Assembly (NCBI RefSeq): GCF_015355755.1
Contig: NZ_JACVEE010000003.1
Coordinates: 372,001-436,000, forward strand
DNA from: Nocardia sp. XZ_19_385
GTDB taxonomy: Bacteria > Actinomycetota > Actinomycetes > Mycobacteriales > Mycobacteriaceae
DNA: 64,000 nucleotides
Direction: 5' to 3'
The notes below the pieces were generated by a model that worked only from the letters and a program-made list of their open reading frames with translations, made no database searches and was not told the origin of the DNA. Every line of letters starts with the position of its first letter. The stretch's first letter is position 1. Positions 17,731 through 25,253 of the stretch are shown piece by piece. Both the position numbers and the translations under genes were made by a program.

Positions 17731-18749
17731 ATCAAGCACCAGCAACCCAGCCGATGACCGGGTTCCAGGCTATCGGCAGCGCACTGGATGACGCTCTCGG
17801 CCGCGACCCCTCGGTCTTCTTGCTCGGTGAGGACATCGCCGATCCGGGCGGCGGCGTTTTCATGGTGACACGGGGGCTGTCCACCAAATACGGCACCGAC
17901 CGGGTGCGGGCTACCCCGATCAGCGAGCAGGCCATCATGGGCGCGGCCATCGGCGCGGCCGTGGCCGGTATGCGCCCGGTCGCGGAGATCATGCTGATGG
18001 ACTTCCTGGCCGTGTGCATGGACCAGCTGTCCAACCACGCCGCCAAACTCCGCTACATGTCCGGCGGGCAGACCACCGTCCCGCTGACCGTGCGCTGCGC
18101 GGCCGGCGCCGGAATGCAGTTCGGCGCACAGCATTCCGAGATGCTCGAAGCCTGGTTGACCCACATTCCCGGCCTCAAGGTGGTGGTGCCGAGCAATCCG
18201 GCCGAGGCCAAGGGCCTGCTCACCGCCTGCATCGAGGACCCCGATCCGTGTGTGATGGTGGAGCAGAGCCTGCTGTACTTCACCCCGCCGCAGCCGGTTC
18301 CGGTTGGGCGGCACTATGTTCCGCTCGGCGTCGCGAACACGCTGCGCCCGGGACGGGATATCACGCTGATCTCCTACGGGCGGCAGGTGCACGACGCCAT
18401 GGCGGCGGCCGGGCAACTGGCCGAAGAAGGCGTCGAAGCCGAGGTGATCGATCTGCGGTCGCTGGTGCCGTTGGACGAGGACGCGGTCCTGGAGTCGGTG
18501 GCCCGTACCCGGCACGCGGTGGTCATTCATGAAGCCGTGCGGCGCAACGGTTTCGGTGCGGAACTGGCAGCGATGCTCAGCGAGCGGTTGTTCGATGACC
18601 TGGCCGCGCCGGTTGCCCGGGTCACGGGTGCCAACACGCCGATTCCCTACGCCAAGGTGCTCGAAGACGCGTTCGTGCCCAACACTGCCGGCATCCTCGC
18701 GGCGGTGCGACGCACCCTGGAACGCTCACGCAGTCGCGTCGGAGGCTGA
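17727..18749 (+). CDS. 2-oxoacid dehydrogenase E1 component, beta subunit
   Basis: 340 aa, with transketolase pyrimidine-binding and C-terminal domains. VFLLGEDIADPGGGVF and TPISEQAIMGAAIGAA are the family signatures, including the Glu of ISEQ that activates ThDP. It pairs with the upstream alpha subunit, with which it overlaps by four bases. No full E2 acyltransferase or E3 gene is found in the window; only a free lipoyl domain at 25015 is available. Confidence 0.9.
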   Translation: MNQAPATQPMTGFQAIGSALDDALGRDPSVFLLGEDIADPGGGVFMVTRGLSTKYGTDRVRATPISEQAIMGAAIGAAVAGMRPVAEIMLMDFLAVCMDQLSNHAAKLRYMSGGQTTVPLTVRCAAGAGMQFGAQHSEMLEAWLTHIPGLKVVVPSNPAEAKGLLTACIEDPDPCVMVEQSLLYFTPPQPVPVGRHYVPLGVANTLRPGRDITLISYGRQVHDAMAAAGQLAEEGVEAEVIDLRSLVPLDEDAVLESVARTRHAVVIHEAVRRNGFGAELAAMLSERLFDDLAAPVARVTGANTPIPYAKVLEDAFVPNTAGILAAVRRTLERSRSRVGG

Positions 18750-18751
18750 GC

Positions 18752-20314
18752 GTGGCATACGGATTGGCAGCGGTCGCCGAGCGCGAACCCACTGCGGTCG
18801 CCGTCACCGACGGCGACCTCGAATGGACCTGGGCGCACCTGAATTCGATGGTCAACCGGACGGTGGGCTGGCTGCTGTCGCTCGACGTCGGCACCGGGCA
18901 GCGGATCGCGATCATGGCCGAGAACGGGGTGCACACCGCGCTCGCACACCTGGCCACCACGTACGCGGGCCTGTCCGTGGTGCCGGTCAACTTCCAGCTC
19001 ACCGCCGACGAGGTACGCCACATTCTCGGTGATGCCGCGGTGCACACGGTGCTGTGCTCCGCGCGCACCGCGGCGACCGTGCGCGCGGCCAGCTTGTCTG
19101 TGCGTGTATTCGCTTGGGGCACAGGGGAAGCCGCCGCGAGCGGATTCTTCGAGCACGCTGTCGCAGGGTTCCCGGATGCCGAGCCCTCCGAGCTGATCAC
19201 ACCGGCCGCCCCGCTGTACTACACCTCCGGCACCACCGGACTGCCCAAAGGCGTCCGGCTACCGGAACAGATGTACCCCACCGGTGAAAGCATCGTCGAA
19301 CACGTCCAGCGCATCGAACACTCACCGGTCCGCCCCAAGGGCCGCCACCTCATCGTGGGCCCGATGCACCACACCGGCCCGATCGGCGGCGTCCGCGGCC
19401 TGACCGTCGGCAACCCGCTCGTCATCGTGCCGAAGTTCGACGCCGAAGCGGTACTACGCCTCATCGAACAACACCGCATCGAAAGCACGATGATGGTGCC
19501 GACCCACTTCGCCCGGCTGCTCGCCCTGCCCGCCGAAGTACGTGAACGCTACGACATCAGCAGCATTCGTTCCGTCGTGCACACCGGCGCCAGCTGCCCA
19601 GTGGACGTCAAGCGCGCCATGATCGACTGGTTCGGCCCGGTCTTCTCCGAGGCCTACGGCTCCACCGAAGTGGGCACCGTGACCTTCATCGACTCCCACG
19701 AATGGCTCGCCCACCCAGGCTCGGTCGGCCGAGCCATGCCCGGCTACGAACTGACCATCCGGGATGTGGACGGCACTGTGCTCGGCCCGGATGAGCCGGG
19801 CCTGGTGTGCGTGCGCTCCACCACCGGCGTACAGCCGAAATACCACAACGACCCGGAGAAGACCGCCAACAGCTACCTACCTGGTGAGGTCTTCATGGTC
19901 GGCGAAATCGGCTACCTCGACACGGACGGATACCTCTACCTGACCGACCGCGCCTCCGACATGGTGGTCAGCGGCGGCGTCAATATATACCCGGCCGAAT
20001 CCGAAGCGGCCCTGCGCACCCACCCCGGCGTATTCGACGTCGCCGTGATCGGCATCCCACACGCCGACATGGGCGAGCAACTGGTCGCACTGGTGGTCCC
20101 AACCGAAAACCCTCCCACCCCAGCCGAACTCGTCACCTGGTGCCGAGACCGCCTGGCGCACTACAAATGCCCGGCCACGGTCGAACTCATCGACGACGAG
20201 CTCCGCACCGCAATGGGCAAGATCAACAAGCGCGCCCTGCGCGACCGATACTTGGCAACCCACCGCGAAGCCGCAGCCTTACCGGGCACGCCCCTACCAG
20301 GCGCCGCCCAATGA
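18752..20314 (+). CDS. Acyl-CoA ligase (AMP-forming; class I adenylate-forming enzyme)
   Basis: 520 aa from GTG, two bases after the E1 beta stop. Adenylation motifs: YYTSGTTGLPKGV (A3, P-loop), EAYGSTEVG (A5), the hinge GYLYLTDRASDMVVSGGVNI (A8) and a C-terminal Lys in MGKINK (A10). It activates a carboxylic acid as an acyl-AMP and then a CoA thioester. Placed before acyl-CoA dehydrogenases and a thiolase-like gene, it should prime side-chain breakdown of the pathway substrate. Its stop overlaps the start of the repeat ORF. Confidence 0.93.
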   Translation: MAYGLAAVAEREPTAVAVTDGDLEWTWAHLNSMVNRTVGWLLSLDVGTGQRIAIMAENGVHTALAHLATTYAGLSVVPVNFQLTADEVRHILGDAAVHTVLCSARTAATVRAASLSVRVFAWGTGEAAASGFFEHAVAGFPDAEPSELITPAAPLYYTSGTTGLPKGVRLPEQMYPTGESIVEHVQRIEHSPVRPKGRHLIVGPMHHTGPIGGVRGLTVGNPLVIVPKFDAEAVLRLIEQHRIESTMMVPTHFARLLALPAEVRERYDISSIRSVVHTGASCPVDVKRAMIDWFGPVFSEAYGSTEVGTVTFIDSHEWLAHPGSVGRAMPGYELTIRDVDGTVLGPDEPGLVCVRSTTGVQPKYHNDPEKTANSYLPGEVFMVGEIGYLDTDGYLYLTDRASDMVVSGGVNIYPAESEAALRTHPGVFDVAVIGIPHADMGEQLVALVVPTENPPTPAELVTWCRDRLAHYKCPATVELIDDELRTAMGKINKRALRDRYLATHREAAALPGTPLPGAAQ

Positions 20315-20802
20315 GCACAGGAAGCGTCGCCAGTAGCCACCCAGCCGGAAACGCCGCCGACCGGCACATCGCGAAGCGCCTAGTCGAGATTCGCCCCAGC
20401 CGTGTGCCACTCGGCGGGCGCTACTACCAGAATGAGGTCCCCGTGCGGCGCACCATGGGCACGGTCGACGGTCATCTCAGCTATATGCCGCTCGATGGGT
20501 GTTGGCAGCCGAAAGGGGCGACCAAGGGGCACACCGTGGAGGGCCCACTCGAGTTTCGCCTCGGCCGTGTGCCACTGGATGGGTGCTGCCAGCCGTGGGA
20601 GGCCCCCGAGAGGCACACCGTGGAGGGCTCACTCGACATTTGCCTCAACCATGTGCCACTCGACGGGTGCTGGCAGCCGAGGGGGGCCAGCGGCGTCGGG
20701 ACGTCGCGCTTCGGCTATAGGCCGGGGTGGTCGCAGAAGGCCGGTTCGGCTGGCCGTTGGGTGCGCTTGGAGTCGATCGTGGCAACTGAAGGTCGGTCAT
20801 GA
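20311..20802 (+). CDS. Repeat-containing ORF coupled to both neighbours (163 aa, unknown)
   Basis: The ATG overlaps the ligase stop (ATGA), and the stop overlaps the next acyl-CoA dehydrogenase ATG (ATGA). Residues 31-130 are built of about 27-28-residue units: RVPLGGRYYQ, YMPLDGCWQPKGATKGHTVE, RVPLDGCCQPWEAPERHTVE, HVPLDGCWQPRGAS. Cys and His recur at fixed places. No domain is recognised. The array has a multiple-of-three period and also reads open on the other strand, so it may be a DNA repeat element that happened to insert in frame rather than a selected protein. Expression is plausible from the coupling; a function is not shown. Confidence 0.45.
   Translation: MSTGSVASSHPAGNAADRHIAKRLVEIRPSRVPLGGRYYQNEVPVRRTMGTVDGHLSYMPLDGCWQPKGATKGHTVEGPLEFRLGRVPLDGCCQPWEAPERHTVEGSLDICLNHVPLDGCWQPRGASGVGTSRFGYRPGWSQKAGSAGRWVRLESIVATEGRS
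20404..20690. repeat. Tandem imperfect repeat, 81/84-bp period
   Basis: Units begin at 20404, 20485, 20569 and 20653, each opening with a form of GTGCCACTCGATGGGTGCTG. Units 2 and 3 are about 80% identical by eye; unit 1 is more diverged and unit 4 is partial. The period is 27-28 codons. The reverse strand also reads as repeated peptide. Confidence 0.85.
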
Positions 20803-21899
20803 CGACATCTGATATCGCCGGTGCAGCAACGGATCTGCTGCCGCCGGCCTTCCATTTCAGCGACGAACACCGGGCGTTGCGGGAGGTGCTTCGGCAGTTC
20901 TTCGGTACCGAAGTCGGGGAGTCTGCGGAAGGGTGGCGGCGGCTGCTGGATGAGGTCGGTGTCGATGACCTGTTGTTCGGTGCTGGGGAATCCTGCGGGA
21001 CAGCCATCGATCTGGCGATTCTGGCGGAGGAGGCGGGGGCGGCGCTGTTTCGTGGTCCGCTGGTCTCGACAGCTGCGGCTGGGCCCTTGTTGGCCGCCAA
21101 TGCGGATTCGGCGGCCATTGTCGCGCTGTTGCGGCAGCGGCCGCGGGCGGCGGTGAGTGCGGGTTTGATCGCTCGCGGTGCGTTGGGGCTCAGCGGCGAC
21201 GGTGGTAGTCGTCGGGTGTCGGGGGCGGCTGAGTTGGTGTGGGATCTGGATGACGCCGGTCCCATCGTGTGTGCGGCGTCGATCGAGGGCACCGAGTCGA
21301 TTGTGGTGCTGAATGCCGATGAACCCGGTGTTGCGGTCACCGAGTTGTCCGGGCTCGATCCGTCCCGCGGGCTCGGCCGCATCGAATGCCGGGGTGTGAC
21401 ACCAGAATTGGTGCTTACCGACCCGGTGGCGTTGGCCGCGCTGCGGCGGCGAGCCGATCTTGTGGTGGCGGCCGAACTGCTCGGCGTTGCCCAGCATGCC
21501 TTCGACCAGACCCTCGACTATGTCTCGCGCCGTATCCAATTCGGTCGCACGATCGGCTCGTTCCAGGCGATCAAACACCGGCTCGCCGACCTGCTGACCC
21601 AGGTCGAACTGACCCGCTCTGCGGTGTACGGCGCAGCCTGGCAGCTCGCCGGTGATCCCGAAAGTCGCCGTACGGCTATGGATCTCGCCGTCGCCGCGGC
21701 ACTGGCAGCCGACACCGCGGCCGCGATGACCAAGGCGGCAGTGCAACTGCACGGCGGTATCGCGATCACCTGGGAGCACTGGGCGCACCGGTATCTGCGG
21801 CGCGCGCACTCGGTGGTGGCGCTGACCGGGGGAGCGGCCGGGCACCGGCGGCGGCTGGCGGAACTTGTCGATCTCGAGGACGGTGAGCGTGTCCGATAG
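20799..21899 (+). CDS. Acyl-CoA dehydrogenase (FadE-type), subunit 1
   Basis: 366 aa with the whole acyl-CoA dehydrogenase layout: N-terminal helical domain (FHFSDEHRALREVLRQFFGT), a middle beta domain and a C-terminal flavin-binding helical domain (YVSRRIQFGRTIGSFQAIKH, and AVQLHGGIAITWEHWAHRY). The residue usually acting as catalytic base is not obvious, which is typical of one partner in actinobacterial heterotetrameric FadE pairs of the ChsE1-ChsE2 type. Those pairs act on bulky polycyclic or branched acyl-CoAs. It overlaps the next dehydrogenase gene. Confidence 0.9.
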   Translation: MTTSDIAGAATDLLPPAFHFSDEHRALREVLRQFFGTEVGESAEGWRRLLDEVGVDDLLFGAGESCGTAIDLAILAEEAGAALFRGPLVSTAAAGPLLAANADSAAIVALLRQRPRAAVSAGLIARGALGLSGDGGSRRVSGAAELVWDLDDAGPIVCAASIEGTESIVVLNADEPGVAVTELSGLDPSRGLGRIECRGVTPELVLTDPVALAALRRRADLVVAAELLGVAQHAFDQTLDYVSRRIQFGRTIGSFQAIKHRLADLLTQVELTRSAVYGAAWQLAGDPESRRTAMDLAVAAALAADTAAAMTKAAVQLHGGIAITWEHWAHRYLRRAHSVVALTGGAAGHRRRLAELVDLEDGERVR

Positions 21900-22842
21900 C
21901 ACCGAAGAACAGTGGGCCGGTCCGTATTTCGTCGGGCGCACGCTGATCGAACCGACGATCGCGGCTTGGGGCACTGCGGAGCAACAGCAGCGGTACCTGC
22001 CCGGTATCGGTGACGGCGTCGATGTCTGGTGTCAGCTGTTCAGCGAACCGGGCGCGGGATCGGATCTGGCGAGCCTGGCCACCCGGGCCCGCCAGGCTGA
22101 AGGCACCTGGACTGTCGACGGGCAGAAGGTCTGGAGTTCGTTCGCGAACCTCGCCCGCTACGGCATGCTGCTCGCGCGCACCGACCCGGATCAGCCCAAA
22201 CACCAAGGCATCACCTGTTTCCTGCTCGACATGCAATCGCCGGGTGTAACCGTGCGCCCGCTACGGCAGCTGACCGGCGAGGAGCATTTCTGCGAGGTGT
22301 TCCTCGACGCGGTCGTGGTGCCCGACGAAGCTCGGCTCGGGCCGGTCGGCGCGGGCTGGCGGGTCGCGATGTCCACGCTGAGTGCCGAAAGATCTGGTCT
22401 CTCAGGAAGTTCCGCGGCCGGTGGCGTGCCGCTCGCGCCGGTGCTGGCAGCGGCGCGGCACAGCGAGGGATGGGCCGATCCGGTGCTGCGCGACCGGCTC
22501 ATGACGCTGCTCGTTACCGAGCGGGCACTGGAGCTGACCAATCTGCGAGCGCAGGGCGGAACCCGGAACAGCGCGCACGGTTCTATTACCAAGCTCGCGC
22601 AATCGGAACTGTCGCAACGGATTACCGAACTCGGCTACGAACTGGCCGGGGCGGCCGCGGCATGCACGGCGGAGGACGCGCTCACACCCGAGGCTTATGC
22701 GCTGCTGGACAGTCGCCGGCTCACCATCGCCGGCGGCACCTCGGAAATTCAGCGCACCATCATTGCCGAACGTGTCCTGGGCCTGGATCGCGAACCCGAT
22801 CCGGATCGCGGCCGCGCCTGGAGCGAAGTGCGGCGGGGGTGA
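21889..22842 (+). CDS. Acyl-CoA dehydrogenase-like subunit 2, lacking the N-terminal helical domain
   Basis: 317 aa from GTG 21889, with GAGGA 8 nt upstream. The protein begins near EEQWAGPYFVGRTLIEPTIA, which in full-length members lies about 90 residues in, so most of the N-terminal alpha domain is missing. The middle domain (WCQLFSEPGAGSDLASLATR, VDGQKVWSSFA) and the C-terminal helical domain (RRLTIAGGTSEIQRTIIAER) are intact. It should pair with the preceding FadE subunit. The truncation could be natural heteromer architecture or a real loss; no start further upstream restores the missing part, because that frame is the previous gene's. Confidence 0.87.
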   Translation: MSDSTEEQWAGPYFVGRTLIEPTIAAWGTAEQQQRYLPGIGDGVDVWCQLFSEPGAGSDLASLATRARQAEGTWTVDGQKVWSSFANLARYGMLLARTDPDQPKHQGITCFLLDMQSPGVTVRPLRQLTGEEHFCEVFLDAVVVPDEARLGPVGAGWRVAMSTLSAERSGLSGSSAAGGVPLAPVLAAARHSEGWADPVLRDRLMTLLVTERALELTNLRAQGGTRNSAHGSITKLAQSELSQRITELGYELAGAAAACTAEDALTPEAYALLDSRRLTIAGGTSEIQRTIIAERVLGLDREPDPDRGRAWSEVRRG

Positions 22843-22846
22843 TGCG

Positions 22847-23197
22847 GTGCCCGACGACAGCGCTCCGGCGAAGGTCACGGTGCGGCCCGCCGGTATCGAA
22901 TTCACCGCTGCGCCAGGGGAAACCGTGATGGCGGCCGCACTGGCGGCCGGGTATCGGTGGCCGACGATCTGCGGCGGGCTCGGCGATTGCCTGGTGTGCC
23001 ATATCGAGGTGCTCGAGCACGCCGAGCGCCTCTCGGAAGCGGCCGAGTCCGAGACCCGCGCGGTCAAGGAGTTGCGGGCCCGCAGCGGCTGCCCGGTGCG
23101 GCTGGCCTGCCAGGCGGGGGTGCACGGCGACGTCGTGGTGTTCAAACGGGGGGTGCGCATGCGCAAACGAATCGAGCAGGAGACCAGTGATGGATAA
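22847..23197 (+). CDS. 2Fe-2S ferredoxin (plant/adrenodoxin type)
   Basis: 116 aa from GTG 22847, with a G-run 7 nt upstream. Cluster ligands C42, C48, C51 (CGGLGDCLVC) and C88 (RLACQ) fit the C-x5-C-x2-C-xn-C pattern; C82 is extra. It is a one-electron carrier and the likely donor to the Rieske oxygenase or acceptor in the same pathway. A Lys/Arg-rich tail (FKRGVRMRKRIEQ) extends past the ferredoxin fold. It overlaps the DUF35 gene by 8 nt. Confidence 0.88.
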   Translation: MPDDSAPAKVTVRPAGIEFTAAPGETVMAAALAAGYRWPTICGGLGDCLVCHIEVLEHAERLSEAAESETRAVKELRARSGCPVRLACQAGVHGDVVVFKRGVRMRKRIEQETSDG

Positions 23198-23615
23198 CCC
23201 CGTCGACCCCACCCTGATGGACCTCGCGGACGGCCGGTTGCGGTTACGCGGGGGCCGTTGCGCCGCTTGCGACGAGATCCATTTCCCGGTCGGCACCGCC
23301 TGCCCGCGCTGCGGTGGCGACGATATCCGCGTCGAACCGCTCGCCGACGAAGGCGTGCTGTGGAGCTGGACCGTGCAGCGGTTCCCGCCGCCGAGCCCCC
23401 CGTACGTACCATCGGCGGCGGAGTTCACGCCGTTCGGCCTCGGCTATGTCGAGCTCCCAGGCCAGGTGATCGTGGAATCGCTACTGACCGAATGCGATCC
23501 GGCGCGGCTGCACATCGGGATGCCGATGCGACTGGTCGAGTTCTCGGTGCCCACCGAATCCGGGGAAACCGCTGTCACTTTCGCCTTCACCCCGTGGGAA
23601 GGACATGCCTCGTGA
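23190..23615 (+). CDS. DUF35/OB-fold zinc-ribbon protein (thiolase or aldolase partner)
   Basis: 141 aa. The ATG at 23190 has AGGAG 7 nt upstream. A rubredoxin-like zinc ribbon (C24, C27, C38, C41: CAAC and CPRC) is followed by an OB-fold (GVLWSWTVQRFPPPSPPYVP, GYVELPGQVIVESLL). DUF35 proteins bind and shape the acyl-CoA site of thiolase-like partners; in steroid side-chain loss, ChsH2-DUF35 works with the Ltp2 retro-aldolase. Here it sits directly before a thiolase-like gene with a GTGA overlap, the expected arrangement. Confidence 0.88.
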   Translation: MDNPVDPTLMDLADGRLRLRGGRCAACDEIHFPVGTACPRCGGDDIRVEPLADEGVLWSWTVQRFPPPSPPYVPSAAEFTPFGLGYVELPGQVIVESLLTECDPARLHIGMPMRLVEFSVPTESGETAVTFAFTPWEGHAS

Positions 23616-24754
23616 GCGTTGCGATCATCGGTGCCGGGTGCACCCCGTTCGGCCGGTACCACGGCACCACCGTCCGGGCCGAAGCCGTCCGCGCCGTGCG
23701 CCTCGCCCTCGGTGACGCCGGAATCGCTTGGTCAGACATCGATTACGCCGTCGGCGGCAGTCTATCCGGTGGTTCGGCCGATTCTCTGGTCAGCGAACTC
23801 GGACTGACCGGCGTGCCCTTTATCAACGTGCTCAACGGTTGCGCCACCGGCAGCAGTTCGCTGCTGTCAGCGGTGCACGCCATCGAATCCGGGGCGGCGC
23901 GGCGGGCTCTGGTCCTGGGCTTCGACTCGCACCCGCGCGGAGCGTTCACCATCTCCACCGGCCAGATGGGGCTGGGCCGCTGGTACGGCACGACCGGCAT
24001 GGCGGTGACGGCGCAGTTCTTCGCCTTGAAGATCCAGCGCTATCTGCACGAGCACGACCTGCCGCCGCGGCTGCTCAGCGCGGTGGCGGCCAAGGCATTC
24101 CATAACGGGTCGCTGAATCCGAACGCGTGGCGGCGCAAGGCGCTCACCGCCGCGGACATCGAGAATTCGGCGATGCTGGTGGATCCGCTGCGCCAGTTCA
24201 TGCTGTGCTCGCCCGGTGACGGCGCCACCGCGCTGGTGCTCTGTGCCGCCGAAACCGCCAAGCGGTATCGCCCGGACCCGGTGTACATCCGCGCGGTCGC
24301 GGTGCGCACCCGGCGACCAGGATCGTTCGAGGTGCTCAGCCCGTCGCTGTCGATCCGGCCCGGGCACAGCCCGACGGTCGACGCAGCCGCAGCCGTCTTC
24401 GAGCAGGCCGGAATCGCCCCCGCCGAAGTCGGCCTCGCACAAGTACAGGACACCGACGCGGGCGCGGAGATCATCCACCTCGCCGAGACCGGGCTGTGCG
24501 CGCACGGCGAACAGACCGAGCTCATCGACAGCGGCGCCACCGCGCTGGACGGCCGGCTGCCGATCAATACCGATGGCGGTTGCCTGGCCAACGGCGAACC
24601 GATCGGCGCCTCGGGCCTGCGCCAGATCCACGAGAACGTCCTGCAACTGCGCGGTACGGCGGGGGCGCATCAGGTGGCCCGGGACCCGGGAGTCGCGTTG
24701 TCGCACGTCTACGGCGCGCCCGGGTTGAGCGGCTGCACCCTGTTGACCAGATGA
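23612..24754 (+). CDS. Thiolase-like lipid-transfer protein (SCP2-thiolase or Ltp2-type retro-aldolase)
   Basis: 380 aa from GTG 23612, overlapping the DUF35 stop. Thiolase fold with a candidate nucleophile Cys77 in NVLNGCATGSSSLL. The late motif is NTDGGCLANGEPIGASGLRQ, where the usual thiolase GHP histidine is replaced by Glu. That substitution and the DUF35 partner make an aldol-cleaving or altered thiolytic role possible. It should carry out the chain-shortening step after the acyl-CoA dehydrogenases. Confidence 0.88.
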   Translation: MSVAIIGAGCTPFGRYHGTTVRAEAVRAVRLALGDAGIAWSDIDYAVGGSLSGGSADSLVSELGLTGVPFINVLNGCATGSSSLLSAVHAIESGAARRALVLGFDSHPRGAFTISTGQMGLGRWYGTTGMAVTAQFFALKIQRYLHEHDLPPRLLSAVAAKAFHNGSLNPNAWRRKALTAADIENSAMLVDPLRQFMLCSPGDGATALVLCAAETAKRYRPDPVYIRAVAVRTRRPGSFEVLSPSLSIRPGHSPTVDAAAAVFEQAGIAPAEVGLAQVQDTDAGAEIIHLAETGLCAHGEQTELIDSGATALDGRLPINTDGGCLANGEPIGASGLRQIHENVLQLRGTAGAHQVARDPGVALSHVYGAPGLSGCTLLTR

Positions 24755-24765
24755 AAGGGCGAACC

Positions 24766-24960
24766 GTGAGAGTTGTTGTGAATCAAGACATGTGCGTGGG
24801 AAACGGGGTGTGCGAGGCCGTTGTCCCGGACCTGTTCGCCGTCGGCGACGACGGCACCGCAGAGGTTCTCCTCGACGAAGTCCCTGCGAACCTGGCCGGT
24901 CGGGCAGCCGAGGCGGTGTCGTCTTGCCCGGCCCAGGCGCTGCGTCTCGAAAACGGCTGA
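24766..24960 (+). CDS. 3Fe-4S ferredoxin (P450-partner type)
   Basis: 64 aa from GTG 24766, with AAGGG about 7 nt upstream; an ATG at 24751 overlapping the thiolase stop would add five residues. Ligands C10, C16 and C54 (MCVGNGVC and SSCPAQAL) give the three-Cys single-cluster pattern. Such ferredoxins usually feed actinobacterial P450s, so it may serve the P450 that starts the divergent operon. Confidence 0.9.
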   Translation: MRVVVNQDMCVGNGVCEAVVPDLFAVGDDGTAEVLLDEVPANLAGRAAEAVSSCPAQALRLENG

Positions 24961-25014
24961 GCCGCTTGCTGATCCGATACCCCGTGAAACCACCAGCCCA
25001 GAAAGTGACACTGC

Positions 25015-25251
25015 ATGGAAATCAAGATGCCCAAGCTGGACGTGTCGATGACCGACGGCACCTTCCTCGGCTGGCTGGTCCCCGACGGCAGCGCCGTCAC
25101 CGCGGGCGAACCGCTGTACACGGTGGGCACCGACAAGGTGGAGACCGAAATCCCTTCGCCCACAGGCGGAGTGCTGCGCCACGGCACAGTGCAGACCGAC
25201 AGTGAATACCCGGTGGGCACCACCCTGGGCGTCCTGGAACCGGAGGGCTGA
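25015..25251 (+). CDS. Stand-alone lipoyl (biotinyl-like) domain protein
   Basis: 78 aa, a single lipoyl domain: MEIKMPKLDVSMTDG, then VGTDKVETEIPSPTGG with modifiable Lys41 in the DKVE turn, ending TLGVLEPEG. In 2-oxoacid dehydrogenases this domain is the N-terminal arm of E2, but here it is encoded alone with no acyltransferase or E3-binding domain. It is the likely acyl/electron carrier for E1 alpha/beta encoded 7 kb upstream in the same operon. A housekeeping E2/E3 may complete the complex. Confidence 0.92.
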   Translation: MEIKMPKLDVSMTDGTFLGWLVPDGSAVTAGEPLYTVGTDKVETEIPSPTGGVLRHGTVQTDSEYPVGTTLGVLEPEG

Positions 25252-25253
25252 CC

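Noticed and set aside
20140..20310. Upstream extension of the repeat ORF into the CoA ligase
   Set aside because: Out of frame with a ligase whose A10 lysine region is intact; the ATG at 20311 couples to its stop.
20404..20690. Repeat block as a CRISPR array
   Set aside because: Units are 81-84 bp, contiguous without unique spacers and imperfect; no cas gene is present.
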